DNA of 48,971 bases from Bacteroidales bacterium (lineage in GTDB: Bacteria; Bacteroidota; Bacteroidia; Bacteroidales; VadinHA17), in NCBI GenBank assembly GCA_009881065.1, contig WXFE01000078.1, positions 16,001-64,971 on the forward strand. Direction: 5' to 3'. Numbering within the stretch: position 1 is the stretch's first letter; each line of letters opens with the position of its first letter. Shown here piece by piece: positions 26,285 to 34,768 of the stretch. The notes below the pieces were generated by a model, which saw nothing but the letters and a program-made list of their open reading frames with translations, was not told the origin of the DNA and made no database searches. The position numbers and the translations under genes were made by a program.

Positions 26285-26313
26285 GTAGCGGCAGATCTCG
26301 GATCTGCCGCTAC
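26285..26313. terminator. Perfect 13-bp hairpin between convergent genes
   Basis: GTAGCGGCAGATC (26285-26297) pairs perfectly with 26301-26313 across a 3-base loop. It lies in the 93-base gap between the end of the plus-strand xylan operon and the end of the minus-strand chaperone gene. A T-rich tract follows on each strand but is not a clean run, so it may be a bidirectional terminator or a REP-like element. Confidence 0.65.
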
Positions 26314-26336
26314 CATATATGTTTATTTACCGGATA

Positions 26337-28457
26337 TCAATAGAATTTGTACCTCATATCCTTGACCTCGTTCTTGTCGCGCAGGGCCTGGTAGGCTTCG
26401 TATGAAGCACGGATCTGATAGCTGGAGTTCATTCTCTCCTTCACCATTTCCAGGTCTTCGGCAGCCACGGGAGTGACCTCACTGACCATGAACATGTAGA
26501 CACCGTTGTTGCCTTCAACCGGTTTTGAAAGTTTACCGGCCTCAGAGGCTGATGCTGCGGATATCAGGGCGGGCTCTATCCCGGCGCCGGGGATTGAGTA
26601 TGACCTGAAGTTGATGCCGCTGGCATCCTGAACGGTTGTGTTGTAATGAGCGGCAATCTCATTGAGGCTCTTGCCTTCGGCTTCAAGCTTTTTCATTTCT
26701 GCAGCAATGATCTCCGCCTTTTTCTTCTTTGCCAGGATGAACCTGATTTCTGAAGCTACATCCTCCACGGGTGCAACTCCTTCTTCCTGGGCCCTGCTGC
26801 AGTAGGCAACCACATACTGGTCAGGAAGCTCGAACACTGCCTGATTGCTGTTGTCAGTGATAATGCTGCCCGCCTTGCTGTTCTGGAAGAGGGCCATGAC
26901 AAGTTCTCTTGACTGTGTCAGGCCGGGAAGCTCCTTCTGGTCAGGTGTAACGTTCAGGGCAAGTTTCTTGTTGAGATTGCCCTCAGCCACAGCCTTGTTG
27001 AACTTCTCGTATGTCTCATTGTTCCCGGCAAAATATGAAGCATCAGAATAGATGCGCTGCGTTGTCATGCTGCCGGGGATGATCTGACGGTCAACGATGC
27101 CTATGTCATACTTCCTTACCCGGCGGCTCTGGTCAATTATCTTGATGATATGTATGCCGTAGGTCGTCTCTGCCGTCACAATGTCACCCTTTTTATTACT
27201 GAAGCAGGCATTATTGAAGGGTATCACCATCATCCCTTCGCTGAACCATCCGAGGTCGCCTCCTACCTGTGCCGAGCCCTGGTCATCGGAGTTGGCCATT
27301 GCCAGCAGGTTGAAGTCAATCCCTGACCTGACGAGCGCAATAAGGCTGTCAGCTTCTTTTCTAGCCTGTGCAAGGGTTCTGTTTGCGTTGGGAGAGAGAA
27401 GAATATGTGCTGCCCTGACAGAATCAGGACGATCGGCTATGTCAATTATGCGTGCCAGTTTGAAGGTTTCGTCCTCAAGATAAGGCCCGAGAACGGTAGT
27501 TTTGTCGCCTGTCTCAGCCAGTGGCCTCAGGCTTTCAGGAAGATCATCCATTGTCAGGTAAGAGCCGGTATACCTGGTGTCAGCCGTCAGGTTGATATAC
27601 TGAATCACTTCAGTTGCTGCAGCGAAGTTCTCCTTCTCATTGACAGCCCAGGTCTCGGTCTCCTTGATGTCTTCCTCCGAGGGAGCAATCTCAAAGGTTA
27701 TATACTCAATATCCCTGGAGGCACCACGCTTGAATTGATCCTTGTGCTTGTCGTAGTAGCTCCTGATCTCGTCAGAGGTAACCTTCACCAGACTGTCAGG
27801 AATAGATGCATAGTTGCGCACCATATAGCTGAAGCTGACAGTGTTCTCATGGAGGCTGTTCTCATACTCCGACTGTTTGCCGGTGACATAGAGACCCTTT
27901 GACATCAGGTTGACCAGCTTGGTATTGAGCCTGTCATTGATTATCTGATCCTCGAAGAAGAGCCAGTATTTTTTTGTTGCGTCATCAGTCTCGGTGGCCT
28001 TCAGGAAATTAACAAGGAATGATTCATTGAAGGTGCCGGTGCCGGGGTCAGTAAAAAGCTGCCTGACAATAGGATGGCGGTCGTCACCAAAGACGAGCAT
28101 CTCCACCTCGTCAGGGCTGACGCCAAGGCCCACCTGCCGGTAGGTTTTGCCCATCAGCTTCTCTGAGAGCATCTGCTGCCATACCTGTTCCCTCAGGCTC
28201 TGCATCATTTCTTCATTGATTTCTGTAGAGCCAGACATTTTGTATATATCTGCAAGGTCCTGAACACGGGCTTCGAACTCCTGGTATGACACGGACTCCC
28301 CGTCAATAGTGGCAAGCTGATAATATTTGTTTGCCTTTCGGCGCTGGGAAGTGTTGCTTCCGAAAAAATCACTCACTATAAAGAGAAGCAGTGAAATACC
28401 TATCACAATTGCCAGAAGCGGCCCTGCTTTCTCTCTTAAATCCTGAAGTATTGCCAT
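26337..28457 (-). CDS. PpiD/SurA-like membrane-anchored peptidyl-prolyl isomerase
   Basis: This 706-residue protein is anchored by one N-terminal transmembrane segment (about 12-31) after a short cytosolic start, the arrangement of PpiD. A SurA-N-like chaperone region follows, including DGESVSYQEFEARVQDL. A parvulin/PpiC rotamase domain starts near residue 345 (RAAHILLSPN) and includes GGDLGWFSEGMMVIPFNNA. A second, more degenerate parvulin-like region lies towards the C-terminus. It probably assists folding of outer-membrane and periplasmic proteins as they leave the Sec channel. It is monocistronic, with a Bacteroidota-type promoter element upstream. Confidence 0.9.
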   Translation of the reverse strand: MAILQDLREKAGPLLAIVIGISLLLFIVSDFFGSNTSQRRKANKYYQLATIDGESVSYQEFEARVQDLADIYKMSGSTEINEEMMQSLREQVWQQMLSEKLMGKTYRQVGLGVSPDEVEMLVFGDDRHPIVRQLFTDPGTGTFNESFLVNFLKATETDDATKKYWLFFEDQIINDRLNTKLVNLMSKGLYVTGKQSEYENSLHENTVSFSYMVRNYASIPDSLVKVTSDEIRSYYDKHKDQFKRGASRDIEYITFEIAPSEEDIKETETWAVNEKENFAAATEVIQYINLTADTRYTGSYLTMDDLPESLRPLAETGDKTTVLGPYLEDETFKLARIIDIADRPDSVRAAHILLSPNANRTLAQARKEADSLIALVRSGIDFNLLAMANSDDQGSAQVGGDLGWFSEGMMVIPFNNACFSNKKGDIVTAETTYGIHIIKIIDQSRRVRKYDIGIVDRQIIPGSMTTQRIYSDASYFAGNNETYEKFNKAVAEGNLNKKLALNVTPDQKELPGLTQSRELVMALFQNSKAGSIITDNSNQAVFELPDQYVVAYCSRAQEEGVAPVEDVASEIRFILAKKKKAEIIAAEMKKLEAEGKSLNEIAAHYNTTVQDASGINFRSYSIPGAGIEPALISAASASEAGKLSKPVEGNNGVYMFMVSEVTPVAAEDLEMVKERMNSSYQIRASYEAYQALRDKNEVKDMRYKFY

Positions 28458-28506
28458 CTGAATACTAATTAAACAATGAATCTTACCTCTTGAAAAATAC
28501 AGGCGA

Positions 28507-28514
28507 CAAATATA
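28507..28514 (-). promoter_or_regulatory. Bacteroidota -7 box for the PpiD-like gene
   Basis: On the minus strand this reads TATATTTG, a full match to TAnnTTTG, 50 bases before the start codon. No convincing -33 TTTG is seen at the right distance. Confidence 0.5.
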
Positions 28515-28729
28515 ACAAAATTCAGTTAAACAAAAGGATGGACCTCCCTCTCATTTTATTTAACTTCCGAAGAAATATCATGAGCTTCTGATTATCCGGC
28601 AAACGGTTGATTTATTATCAGTAATTATGGTTTGCAATACCCTCTGTTGAAGAGGGCATTATTTTTGCTGCAGATTACGGGTGCCGGTAATTAATGAAAC
28701 GGCCGGACGTTAACATTAATAACAATCAT

Positions 28730-28737
28730 TACTTTTG
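28730..28737 (+). promoter_or_regulatory. Bacteroidota -7 box for the PorE-like gene
   Basis: TACTTTTG matches TAnnTTTG 23 bases before ATG 28761. The 303-base divergent gap 28458-28760 holds this box, the opposing box at 28507-28514, and a short hairpin (CCCTCT/AGAGGG, about 28640-28656) of unknown role; no gene is seen in it. Confidence 0.6.
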
Positions 28738-28760
28738 TACAAAACAGTATCGTGTCCGGA

Positions 28761-30737
28761 ATGAACAGATTAATAATATTGATAGTTGCTGTTACCCTTC
28801 TCTGCCCATCTGTGCTTCAGGCACAGAAACGGAAGATGGAACGCGCATACGACGCATACAACGCCGGAAGCTATTATGAGGCAATAGACTATTTCAAGGA
28901 TGTCTACTCCAAGACTCGTGATAAGCAGCTGAAATCTGACATGGTATTTATGGTGTCAGAGTGCTACCGCCTCATCAATGACCCGAAAAATGCCGAACTG
29001 TGGTACAAAAGAGCTGTCAGGTCGCCTTTCCCGAAACCTGAAGCGCAGTACTGGCTGGCAGAGAGCAACAAGAAGCTGGGACGGTATCCCGAGGCCATAG
29101 AGGAGTTCCGTGAATACCGCAGGCTTGTGCCGGGAGATCCCCGTACCGAGCAGCAGATACGCTCATGCGAGCTTGCCATGCAATGGCAGTCAGCGCCTGA
29201 ATCCTATAACGTCGAAGAACTGAAGGAAGTCAATACAGGGAAATCTGATTTCAGTCCCGCCTATGGCCGCGATGATCATGGTCTGTTATGGTTCACCTCC
29301 TCGCGCGATGATGCCAGGGGTAACAAGGAGCACGGGGCAACAGGACAGAGCTTTACGGATATCTTCGAGACCAGGCTTGACAAGAAAGGCAAGTGGAGCA
29401 CTCCGGTGCCTGTTGATTTCCTGAACAGTGAATTCGAGGACGGAACCCCCTCATTCTCATTTGACTACTCAGAGGTGTGGTTCACGCGCTGCGAGGCTGG
29501 TAAGCGCGAGAGCAAGGGATGTGTCATAATGTATTCAACCCGCGAGGGCATCCGCTGGAGTGACCCGGTAAAGGTTGATCTCCTGGCAGACTCCCTTGTT
29601 GCAGCCCATCCCTCAATATCACCTGACGGGCAGACTCTCTATTTTGTCTCCGATATGCCGGGAGGATTTGGTGGCAAGGATATATACCGCACTACACGAA
29701 CCTCGCCGGGAAGTGCATGGTCACGCCCGGAAAACCTGGGCGCTGATATCAATACCCGGGGCAACGAACTCTTCCCCTTCATACGTGAAAACGGAACGCT
29801 CTATTTCGCCTCCGACGGACACATCGGCATGGGCGGACTAGATATCTTTAAGGCTACGCCGCAGGGCGGCGAAAGCTGGAGCGTTGAGAACATGAGGCCG
29901 CCAATCAACAGCCCGGCAGACGACTTTGGCATCACCTTCGAGAGAGATGCAGAGAAGGGTATCTTCAGTTCGTCACGCAAGGGGAGGACTTATGATGACC
30001 TCTACACCTTCGAGATGCCGCCTCTGCTCTTCAGCATCACGGGCCTCGTCAAGGATGAAAAAACGGCTCTTCCCATACAGGGAGCCACCGTGCAGCTGAT
30101 AGCCAGCGACGGCGCCAATATGCAGACAGAGACGGGTAATGCAGGCGACTTCAAATTCAGCCTGAGACCGGAGGTTGATTACATTTTCCTTGCCTCCAAG
30201 AAGGGCTACCTCAACGGGAAGGAAAAAGAGACGACAAGAGGACAGGACAAGAGCCGCGAATTCATGGCCACCATACTGATGACCCCCATCGACAGGCCTA
30301 TCGAGCTTCCGAATATATTCTATGACTTCGGCAAATGGGACCTCAGGCCTGAATCAATGGTTTCACTTGACAAGCTGGTAGAGACCCTCAACGACAATCC
30401 GACGGTGACCATCGAGCTTATGTCGCACACCGACTCCCGTGATACCGAGGAGTTTAACCTCGATCTGTCACAGAAGAGGGCACAGTCGGTTGTTGACTAC
30501 CTGATAGGCAAGGGAATAGCTGCTGACAGGCTTACTGCCAGAGGCTACGGCGAAGCGAGCCCGAAAGTGGTCGATGATGAGATCATGAAGGATGCTCCGT
30601 TCCTGCGCCCGGGTGCATCGCTTACCGAGCAGTACATCAACAGCCTCGCCAACGATGAGCAGAAAGAGATAGCCCATCAGGTCAACCGTCGTACTGAGTT
30701 CAGGGTGCTTCGGACCGACTATGAACCTGCAAAATAA
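28761..30737 (+). CDS. PorE-like TPR / beta-propeller / CRD / OmpA-domain outer-membrane protein
   Basis: This protein of about 659 residues has a signal peptide (MNRLIILIVAVTLLCPSVLQA). TPR helices follow to about residue 140, then a PD40-type beta-propeller (repeats with SPDGQTLYFVSD and FASDGHIGMGGLDIF). A carboxypeptidase-regulatory-like fold (about 425-515) precedes a C-terminal OmpA peptidoglycan-binding domain (NIFYDFGKWDLRPES, then SHTDSRDTEEFNLDLSQKRA). This exact domain order and length is that of PorE, the type IX secretion component that links the machinery to peptidoglycan. Related proteins outside T9SS exist, so the assignment is moderate. ATG 28761 starts the signal peptide; GTG 28752 is a possible alternative. 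Confidence 0.82.
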   Translation: MNRLIILIVAVTLLCPSVLQAQKRKMERAYDAYNAGSYYEAIDYFKDVYSKTRDKQLKSDMVFMVSECYRLINDPKNAELWYKRAVRSPFPKPEAQYWLAESNKKLGRYPEAIEEFREYRRLVPGDPRTEQQIRSCELAMQWQSAPESYNVEELKEVNTGKSDFSPAYGRDDHGLLWFTSSRDDARGNKEHGATGQSFTDIFETRLDKKGKWSTPVPVDFLNSEFEDGTPSFSFDYSEVWFTRCEAGKRESKGCVIMYSTREGIRWSDPVKVDLLADSLVAAHPSISPDGQTLYFVSDMPGGFGGKDIYRTTRTSPGSAWSRPENLGADINTRGNELFPFIRENGTLYFASDGHIGMGGLDIFKATPQGGESWSVENMRPPINSPADDFGITFERDAEKGIFSSSRKGRTYDDLYTFEMPPLLFSITGLVKDEKTALPIQGATVQLIASDGANMQTETGNAGDFKFSLRPEVDYIFLASKKGYLNGKEKETTRGQDKSREFMATILMTPIDRPIELPNIFYDFGKWDLRPESMVSLDKLVETLNDNPTVTIELMSHTDSRDTEEFNLDLSQKRAQSVVDYLIGKGIAADRLTARGYGEASPKVVDDEIMKDAPFLRPGASLTEQYINSLANDEQKEIAHQVNRRTEFRVLRTDYEPAK

Positions 30738-30758
30738 TTAAGAACCGGGGACGGGGTT

Positions 30759-31928
30759 ATGACAGACAGATCACGCTACGCATTGAGAGGAGTCTCTTCA
30801 GGAAAGGCTGAAGTTCATGCTGCAATCAGCCGTGTTGACAAGGGCCTCTTTCCCCGGGCATTCTGCAAGATAATACCTGACATGCTGGGAGGTGATCCTG
30901 CCTGTTGCAATATAATGCATGCTGACGGCGCCGGAACCAAGTCGTCACTGGCATATATTTACTGGAAGGAGACGGGCGACCTGTCGGTCTGGAAGGGGAT
31001 AGCCCAGGATGCCGTGGTAATGAATCTTGACGACCTGCTATGCGTAGGAGTAACTGATAATATTCTTCTATCATCAACTATAGGAAGGAACAAGAACCTT
31101 ATTCCCGGTGAGGTGATAAAAGCCCTGATAGAAGGCACGGAGGAGTTCCTTGCCCGGATGAGGGATGCCGGCATCGGGATATGGTCAACGGGAGGAGAGA
31201 CGGCTGATGTGGGTGACCTGGTCCGTACGGTGATTGTTGACTCCACGGTGACAGCCCGGATAGCCCTGGCTGATGTCATTGACAATGCGAACATCAGGTC
31301 GGGGGATGTTATTGTGGGGCTTGCATCGTTTGGCCAGACAACATATGAGAGTGAGTACAACGGTGGTATGGGAAGCAACGGGCTGACCTCTGCACGGCAC
31401 GATGTGTTTGGCAAGTACCTTTCCGGCCTTTATCCCGAGAGCTATGACGGTGCTATTCCCGGGGAACTCGTTTACAGCGGACCGATGCGGCTTACCGATC
31501 CCACAGCGGTGCCGGGCGTCAATGCAGGCAGACTGGTTTTATCACCCACACGCACCTATGCACCGGTGATAAGGAAGGTATTGGATGTTATGCGGCCTGC
31601 CATACACGGGATGGTGCACTGTTCAGGCGGCGGGCAGACCAAGATCATGCATTTCATTGACAACCTGCATGTGGTCAAGGATAATCTTTTCCCGGTACCA
31701 CCGCTGTTTGAACTGATTCAGAAGAGTTCCGGCACACCGTGGGATGAGATGTACCGTGTGTTCAACATGGGTCACCGCATGGAGCTTTATGTTGATGAGG
31801 CAGATGCTGCCGCGATCATTGAAATTGCTTCATCATTCAATCTTGATGCCCGTGTAGTAGGGCGCTGTGAGCCTGCCGCAACCCGCAGGCTTACAATCAG
31901 TACTGACCAGGGGAAATTTGTTTACTGA
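30759..31928 (+). CDS. purM: Phosphoribosylformylglycinamidine cyclo-ligase (AIR synthase)
   Basis: This 389-residue PurM-type enzyme closes the imidazole ring in purine synthesis (FGAM + ATP to AIR). Visible features are the substrate/ATP motif HADGAGTKSSLAY (53-65), the metal-binding VVMNLDDLLCVG, GIWSTGGETADV, and the C-terminal GMVHCSGGGQTKIMHF. It is longer than the E. coli enzyme (about 345 residues), as usual for the Bacteroidota form. It lies 21 bases after the PorE-like gene and may share its transcript. Confidence 0.95.
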   Translation: MTDRSRYALRGVSSGKAEVHAAISRVDKGLFPRAFCKIIPDMLGGDPACCNIMHADGAGTKSSLAYIYWKETGDLSVWKGIAQDAVVMNLDDLLCVGVTDNILLSSTIGRNKNLIPGEVIKALIEGTEEFLARMRDAGIGIWSTGGETADVGDLVRTVIVDSTVTARIALADVIDNANIRSGDVIVGLASFGQTTYESEYNGGMGSNGLTSARHDVFGKYLSGLYPESYDGAIPGELVYSGPMRLTDPTAVPGVNAGRLVLSPTRTYAPVIRKVLDVMRPAIHGMVHCSGGGQTKIMHFIDNLHVVKDNLFPVPPLFELIQKSSGTPWDEMYRVFNMGHRMELYVDEADAAAIIEIASSFNLDARVVGRCEPAATRRLTISTDQGKFVY

Positions 31929-32014
31929 TCCTCTTCAGCGCATAACTGCCCGCAACCAAAAACCCCACACCACAACCCTTTTGCCATAATATCCTGCACC
32001 CAACCCACTGCCAC

Positions 32015-32245
32015 TTAATTACTAATTGCTCATTGCCAATTGCCAATTCAGCTTCGCTGCATTTTCTGTCGTCGCCCGGCATAGTTTTGCAAAGCAACAC
32101 TTTTGCTCGTCGTGGCAAAATCCGAGTAAGCTCGTCTTCTGCTCACCGACTTACCGCAAAAGTTCAAGCAAGCTTGACTCTGCACTCACTCCTAAGAAAA
32201 TTGCTCATTGCTCATTGTTCATTGTTAATTGCTAATTGCCAATTG
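32015..32245. repeat. 7-bp microsatellite arms flanking a unique core in the purM-prfA gap
   Basis: The 358-base gap 31929-32286 contains two arms built from TAATTGC/TCATTGC/CCAATTG heptamers, at 32015-32048 and 32199-32245, in the same orientation. The core between them (32049-32198) shows no credible gene; it contains short echoes such as 'gctcgtcg' and 'gtaagctcgtc'. Only the prfA promoter is otherwise seen here. Confidence 0.7.
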
Positions 32246-32265
32246 TCTTATATTGATTACATTTG
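32236..32265 (+). promoter_or_regulatory. Bacteroidota promoter for prfA
   Basis: The -33 TTG at 32236-32238 and the -7 box TACATTTG at 32258-32265 are 19 bases apart, 21 bases before ATG 32287. The -33 element falls inside the heptamer repeat arm. Confidence 0.65.
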
Positions 32266-32286
32266 CACCCTGAAATTTTGCATCTG

Positions 32287-33372
32287 ATGGCAAACAATCT
32301 TATTCTTGACAGGCTGACTGGCATAAAGAAGCGTTTTGTGGAGGTGGGTGAGCTTCTTGCCTCCCCTGACGTAATGTCTGATATGAAGCGCTATATAAAG
32401 CTTAACAAGGAATACAAGGAGCTCAAACCTGTGGTTGAGGCGTATGAGAAATACAAATCCTCCATTGACAATCTCGAAAGTGCAAAGGAACTTCTCTCCT
32501 CGGAAAAGGATGAGGAGATGCGTGAGATGGCCAAGGATGAGATAGATATGCTTTTGCAGTCTATTCCGGAGATGGAGGAGGAGATCAGGTATCTTCTCCT
32601 GCCTGCTGACCCGGAGGATGAAAAGAATGCTGTCATGGAGATCCGTGCCGGTACAGGGGGTGACGAGGCAAGTATCTTTGCGGGGGACCTCTTCCGCATG
32701 TATTCGAAGTATATAGAGGAACAGGGCTGGAAGATTGATTTGAACTACTATACCGAAGGCACTGCAGGAGGGTACAAGGAAATAGTATTCAACGTGATAG
32801 GTGACGGTGTCTATGGTATCCTGAAGTATGAGTCGGGTGTCCACCGCGTTCAGCGGGTGCCTCAGACCGAGACACAGGGCCGCGTCCACACATCGGCAGC
32901 AACGGTGGCGGTGCTTCCGGAAGCCGGCGAGTTTGACATAGAGATCCGCAACGAGGATATCCGCAAGGATACTTACTGCTCTTCGGGTCCCGGCGGACAG
33001 AGCGTCAACACTACCTATTCGGCAATCAGGCTGACACATATCCCCACAGGGGTCGTGGTTACCTGCCAGGACGAAAAGTCACAGATCAAGAACCTTGAGA
33101 AGGCGATGAGGGAGCTTCGCACTCGTCTCTATAACCTTGAATACCAGAAGTACCTCGACGAGATCTCAAAGAAGCGCAAGACAATGGTGTCTACGGGCGA
33201 CAGGTCGGCCAAGATACGCACATACAACTATCCGCAGGGACGGGTTACTGACCACCGCATCAACACAACCCTTTACAACCTGCCGTCAATTCTTGACGGG
33301 AACATCCAGGAGCTGATTGAAAAGCTGCAGATGGCTGAGAACGCTGAGCGTCTGAAGGCGCATGACTTATAA
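32287..33372 (+). CDS. prfA: Peptide chain release factor 1
   Basis: This 361-residue class I release factor reads UAA and UAG. The GGQ loop that triggers peptidyl-tRNA hydrolysis is in [14 protein letters not shown]. The codon-recognition site has the RF1-type P-x-T ([13 protein letters not shown]) rather than the RF2 SPF. The N-terminal coiled helices are also normal. ATG 32287 gives the standard N-terminus; the open frame upstream is part of the promoter. It is followed by pyrF after 11 bases. Confidence 0.97.
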   Translation: MANNLILDRLTGIKKRFVEVGELLASPDVMSDMKRYIKLNKEYKELKPVVEAYEKYKSSIDNLESAKELLSSEKDEEMREMAKDEIDMLLQSIPEMEEEIRYLLLPADPEDEKNAVMEIRAGTGGDEASIFAGDLFRMYSKYIEEQGWKIDLNYYTEGTAGGYKEIVFNVIGDGVYGILKYESGVHRVQRVPQTETQGRVHTSAATVAVLPEAGEFDIEIRNEDIRKDTYCSSGPGGQSVNTTYSAIRLTHIPTGVVVTCQDEKSQIKNLEKAMRELRTRLYNLEYQKYLDEISKKRKTMVSTGDRSAKIRTYNYPQGRVTDHRINTTLYNLPSILDGNIQELIEKLQMAENAERLKAHDL

Positions 33373-33383
33373 AATATGATATC

Positions 33384-34211
33384 ATGACCGCGAGGGAATT
33401 ATTCCAGCATATTCTTAAAAAGAAGTCCTTCCTCTGTGTCGGTCTCGATCCCGAGATCTCCAAACTGCCGGCATGCCTGGCAGAGCTGGAAGAACCGATT
33501 TTTGAGTTTAACAGACAGATAATAGATGCCACCCACAGGTATGCGGTGGCCTATAAGCCAAATTTCGCCTTTTATGAGTCCTATGGCGCAAGAGGCATGG
33601 CAGCACTGGACAAGACAGTGAGGTATATCAACAAGCTTGACACAAATATCTTCATCATAGCTGACGCCAAGCGGGGTGACATAGGCAACACCTCAAAGAT
33701 GTATGCCAGGGCGGTTTTCGGGGAGATGCCGTTTGACGCGGTGACCGTTGCGCCATACATGGGAGAAGATTCTGTTACGCCGTTTCTCTCCTACGGAGGC
33801 AAATGGGCAATCATTCTTGCGCTTACCTCAAACAGGGGAGCCGATGATTTCCAGTATCACACCGATAAAGGTCAGCGGCTTTTTGAGCGGGTACTGACTC
33901 TCTCTCAGCGGTGGGGCACCACTGACAACCTGATGTATGTTGTAGGTGCAACAAGGGCTGAGATGCTTGCTGACATTCGTAAGATTGTGCCGGATCATTT
34001 CCTTCTTGTGCCAGGTGTAGGTGCACAGGGAGGCAGCCTTGAGGAGGTTGCCCGGTATGGCATGAATAATCAGTGCGGCCTGCTGGTAAACTCATCGCGG
34101 GGTATAATCTATGCGGATTCATCCGACAACTTTGCCGACGTTGCCGGCGAAAAAGCCCGTGAGATGCAGGAGGAGATGGCCCTGTACCTGGCAGACAGGT
34201 TTAAAATCTGA
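33384..34211 (+). CDS. pyrF: Orotidine 5'-phosphate decarboxylase (type 2)
   Basis: This 275-residue enzyme makes UMP from OMP in pyrimidine synthesis. The catalytic array D-x-K-x-x-D is seen in [11 protein letters not shown]. Other family stretches are FLCVGLDPE near the start and [15 protein letters not shown]. Length and motifs place it in the longer type 2 class found in Bacteroidota and mycobacteria. It forms an operon with prfA and ends at a hairpin. Confidence 0.96.
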   Translation: MTARELFQHILKKKSFLCVGLDPEISKLPACLAELEEPIFEFNRQIIDATHRYAVAYKPNFAFYESYGARGMAALDKTVRYINKLDTNIFIIADAKRGDIGNTSKMYARAVFGEMPFDAVTVAPYMGEDSVTPFLSYGGKWAIILALTSNRGADDFQYHTDKGQRLFERVLTLSQRWGTTDNLMYVVGATRAEMLADIRKIVPDHFLLVPGVGAQGGSLEEVARYGMNNQCGLLVNSSRGIIYADSSDNFADVAGEKAREMQEEMALYLADRFKI

Positions 34212-34214
34212 CCA

Positions 34215-34244
34215 GCCGGCATCTGGCACTGCCTGCCGGCTTTA
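34215..34244 (+). terminator. Probable terminator after pyrF
   Basis: An 8-bp perfect stem AGCCGGCA/TGCCGGCT (34215-34222 with 34235-34242) begins four bases after the pyrF stop. It has a 12-base loop and only a short TTT tract, so termination strength is uncertain. Confidence 0.5.
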
Positions 34245-34271
34245 AATGGCTTGTTTGCTGCACATTACGCA

Positions 34272-34560
34272 CTGACGCCTCTCGCCGCAGCAATAAGCCT
34301 TTCCGCTTGCATACTGACGCCTCTCTCCGCTGCAGTATGCCGTTCCGTTTGCGCACTGATGCCTCTCTCCACTGCAGTATGCCGTTCCGTTTGCGCACTG
34401 ACGCCTCTCTCCACTGCAGTATGCTTTTCCATTTGCACACTGACGCCTCTCTCCGCAGCAATAAGCCTTTCCGCTTGCATACTGACGCCTCTCTCCGCTG
34501 CAGTATGCCGTTCCGTTTGCGCACTGATGCCTCTCTCCACTGCAGTATGCCGTTCCGCTG
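34272..34560. repeat. 42-bp minisatellite, about 7 copies, with 168-bp higher-order period
   Basis: Units start at 34272, 34314, 34356, 34398, 34440, 34482 and 34524 (the last incomplete). Each begins CTGAyGCCTCTC and contains GCAGTATGC or GCAATAAGC. The order is A-B-C-D-A-B-C: units 1-3 closely match units 5-7, so a four-unit block was duplicated. Because 42 is a multiple of three, all six frames are nearly stop-free; the long ORFs here are by-products. The rest of the 557-base gap to 34768 holds the pyrF terminator and the DUF2851 promoter. Confidence 0.92.
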
Positions 34561-34706
34561 ATGTACATACTGTATTAAACCGTCACAGCCGGGGCTTTAA
34601 TCAGCCTCTTCACAGGGTATGGAGTTAAGGAGTTATTATCTCCGTCACATCAATTTTTGATTGCTTCGTCGGATTATTATGGGGCTCCCCGTAACACCTC
34701 CTTTTT

Positions 34707-34738
34707 TTTGTGCTTTTGGAACATTGTTATTAAATTTG
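34707..34738 (+). promoter_or_regulatory. Bacteroidota promoter for the DUF2851 gene
   Basis: The -33 TTTG at 34707-34710 and the -7 box TAAATTTG at 34731-34738 are 20 bases apart, 30 bases before ATG 34769. Confidence 0.65.
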
Positions 34739-34768
34739 ATAAGCTGCATTTCTTAAATAATACCGACC

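Noticed and set aside
28599..28610. A second LacI-type site (GCAAACGGTTGA) before the PorE-like gene
   Set aside because: It mismatches one of ten fixed positions; about one such near-match is expected by chance in a window of this size.
34272..34560. Possible CRISPR array
   Set aside because: There are no unique spacers between repeats, the units are directly adjacent, and no cas genes are present.
34242..34568. A 108-residue cysteine-rich repeat protein on the minus strand
   Set aside because: The frame is open only because the 42-bp unit is a multiple of three; other frames of the array are open too. There is no promoter, signal peptide or family resemblance.
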